A stretch of 64,000 nucleotides of DNA from an uncultured Clostridia bacterium (GTDB taxonomy: Bacteria; Bacillota; Clostridia; TANB77; CAG-508): the NCBI GenBank assembly GCA_948524275.1, contig CAOSLI010000003.1:100329-164328 (forward strand). The letters are read 5' to 3'. Position numbers and translations under genes: made by a program. Under the pieces are notes generated by a model that was not told the origin of the DNA, did not search any database, and was given only the letters and a program-made list of their open reading frames with translations. The stretch's first letter is position 1. Every line of letters begins with the position of its first letter. This document shows, piece after piece, positions 62,491 through 64,000 of this stretch.

Positions 62491-63756
62491 ATGAAAAGAA
62501 ATCTTATTAAAGCTATTCACGCAATGCAAATATTTGATTCAAGAGCTAACCCAACTGTAAAGGTTAGGGTAGAGTTAGATGATGGTACAGTCGGTGAGGC
62601 AATGGTTCCATCAGGAGCATCAACAGGAAAATTTGAAGCAGTAGAACTTAGAGATGATGATTTAGAAGAATATAAGGGACTTGGAGTATCTAGAGCAGTT
62701 GATAATGTGAATAAAAGAATTGCTAAAAGGCTTATTGGGGAAAATTGCTATAATCAAACTAAAATTGATGAAGCAATGATAAAGTTAGATGGTACAGCTA
62801 ATAAATCTAAATTAGGAGCAAACGCAATTTTAGGAACATCATTAGCAATTGCCAGAGCAGCAGCTAATAGTCTAAATATACCACTATATAGATATCTTGG
62901 TGGAATTAACGGAAATAACATGCCTATTCCAATGATGAATATTTTAAATGGTGGGAAACATTCAGATAATAACTTAAGTATTCAAGAATTTATGATAGTT
63001 CCAGTAGGAGCAGATAATTTTAGAGATGCAATGCAAATGTGTACAGAGATTTATCATAAGCTAAAGGAATTACTTAAGAAAAATGGACTTTCAGTATCTG
63101 TTGGAGACGAAGGAGGTTTTGCACCTAATTTAGAAAATGATGAAAAAGCAATAGAAGTTATATTAGAAGCAATTACAAAAGCGGGATTTAATACAGAAAG
63201 AGAAGTAAAGATAGCACTTGATGTTGCAAGTTCAGAAATGAAGAATGAAGCAGAGAAGATAGGAAAGGATGGATACTACTTTTGGAAAACCGATGAATAT
63301 AAAACTAATGAAGAAATGATAGAGTATTTAGAAAGTTTAAGCAAAAAGTATCCAATATTCTCAATTGAAGATGGTTTAGCAGAGGAAGATTGGAAAGAGT
63401 GGAAGGAACTAACTAAGAAAATAGGAAGAGACATTACTATTGTCGGAGATGATTTATTTGTAACTAACACTAAGAGATTACAAAAAGGAATAAAGAGTAA
63501 TGTTGCAAACAGCATATTGATAAAGCCAAATCAAATAGGCTCTTTAACAGAAACACTAGAGACAATTAAATTAGCTAAAAAGAATAATTATAAAACCATT
63601 ATATCTCATAGATCAGGCGAAACAGAAGATACATTCATAGCAGACTTATCTGTATCAGTAAATGCGGGGCTAATAAAAATGGGTGCACCAGCTAGAAGTG
63701 AAAGAGTTGCTAAATATAATAGGCTATTAGAAATCGAAGAAGAAATTGGAACATAA
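62491..63756 (+). CDS. eno: Enolase
   Basis: A 421-residue enolase converting 2-phosphoglycerate to phosphoenolpyruvate with Mg. Present are the N-terminal SRANPTVKVRVELDDG and SGASTGKFEAVELRD, VSVGDEGGFAPNL, the Mg ligands in SIEDGLAEEDW and GDDLFVTN, and HRSGETEDTFIADLSV. No in-frame CGG occurs. It completes the lower glycolytic enzymes of the window, lying about 48 kb from gpmI because of the prophage and other genes. Confidence 0.96.
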   Translation: MKRNLIKAIHAMQIFDSRANPTVKVRVELDDGTVGEAMVPSGASTGKFEAVELRDDDLEEYKGLGVSRAVDNVNKRIAKRLIGENCYNQTKIDEAMIKLDGTANKSKLGANAILGTSLAIARAAANSLNIPLYRYLGGINGNNMPIPMMNILNGGKHSDNNLSIQEFMIVPVGADNFRDAMQMCTEIYHKLKELLKKNGLSVSVGDEGGFAPNLENDEKAIEVILEAITKAGFNTEREVKIALDVASSEMKNEAEKIGKDGYYFWKTDEYKTNEEMIEYLESLSKKYPIFSIEDGLAEEDWKEWKELTKKIGRDITIVGDDLFVTNTKRLQKGIKSNVANSILIKPNQIGSLTETLETIKLAKKNNYKTIISHRSGETEDTFIADLSVSVNAGLIKMGAPARSERVAKYNRLLEIEEEIGT

Positions 63757-63887
63757 AAATGTTTCAATTTTTTAGCTAATAACTAGAAATTGTATTTATA
63801 TTATTATAACAAAATAAACATAAAAAAATATAAAATAAATATTAGAAAAAATTTTTGAAAAATTTTAAAACTTTTTTAAAAATTGTG

Positions 63888-64000
63888 TTGACATTTTAAA
63901 TTAAGCATAGTATAATAAAAAATGTCCCGCACAAAAGAGGGACATAAGTACATTGAAAAATAAACAATGAATCTTTTGAGAAACCAATAAAATTGCGGTA
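63888..64000 (+). promoter_or_regulatory. Strong promoter and leader, probably of an rRNA operon
   Basis: TTGACA (63888-63893) and TATAAT (63911-63916) with 17 bp spacing are perfect. A short GTCCC/GGGAC hairpin follows (63924-63943), then ACATTGAAAAATAAACAATG and TCTTTTGAG. The TTGAAAA-AACAA pattern is seen in Firmicutes rRNA leaders as an antitermination box. The gene itself lies outside the window, so this is an inference. Confidence 0.5.

Noticed and set aside
1..64000. CRISPR array
   Set aside because: I saw no regularly spaced direct repeats with unique spacers. The TGTAGGA cluster has irregular spacing and both orientations, and no cas genes are present.

Overview
The window is an AT-rich chromosome segment from a spore-forming member of the Clostridia (Firmicutes). 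Evidence for this is spoIVB, spoVG, a phage-borne spoVS-like gene, AGGAGG-type ribosome sites, A/T-ending codons and a GGGtGRT/NifU-like gene pair. I cannot name the genus from sequence alone.

Layout. Positions 1-1276 hold the end of a possible surface or pilus locus, and 1279-2150 a decayed Rpn/PD-(D/E)XK transposase remnant between imperfect direct repeats. Positions 2187-9470 hold spoIVB, a transglutaminase-like protein, murC (reverse), spoVG, a dinD homologue behind an SOS-like promoter, an acyl-ACP thioesterase, a radical SAM protein and a small conserved protein. Positions 9547-14375 are a glycolytic cluster (gap, pgk, tpiA, gpmI) followed by a YezG-like immunity protein, a NifU-like scaffold, a nucleotidyltransferase/HEPN pair and a GGGtGRT protein. 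A tRNA-Gln(CTG) at 17753-17827 is the attachment site of a complete 38.3 kb siphovirus-like prophage (17781-56099). The prophage carries integrase, a lysogeny switch, replication genes (DUF2800, SpoVS-like, DUF2815, DNA polymerase A, VapE-type primase/helicase, VRR-NUC, SNF2 helicase), a tRNA, packaging, head, tail and lysis genes. After attR come small HTH regulators, an MFS transporter, a candidate small RNA convergent with a MazF/PemK-like toxin, a DUF4362-like protein, one compositionally foreign gene, an S4-domain YlmH-like protein, enolase, and a promoter/leader at the edge that probably opens an rRNA operon.

Most striking observation. Thirteen genes on both chromosome and prophage carry an in-frame CGG codon at which the reading frame must move by +1 to give the known protein family. 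In every case skipping the C gives a glycine codon (GGN). The genes include gpmI, DNA polymerase, the primase/helicase, the SNF2 helicase (inside Walker A), terminase, the head protein, the tail tube and a KilAC protein. I found no ordinary in-frame CGG (Arg) in any other native-looking gene of the window. The only exception is the foreign-looking gene at 60306-61151, which has three. The preceding codon differs at all 13 sites, so no classical P-site slippery sequence is shared. The simplest biological model is that CGG is unassigned or nearly unreadable here (tRNA-Arg(ICG) reads CGU/CGC/CGA but not CGG), so ribosomes skip the C and read GGN as Gly. The main technical alternative is a systematic sequencing or assembly error. 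In the feature list these genes are given at full length through the CGG.
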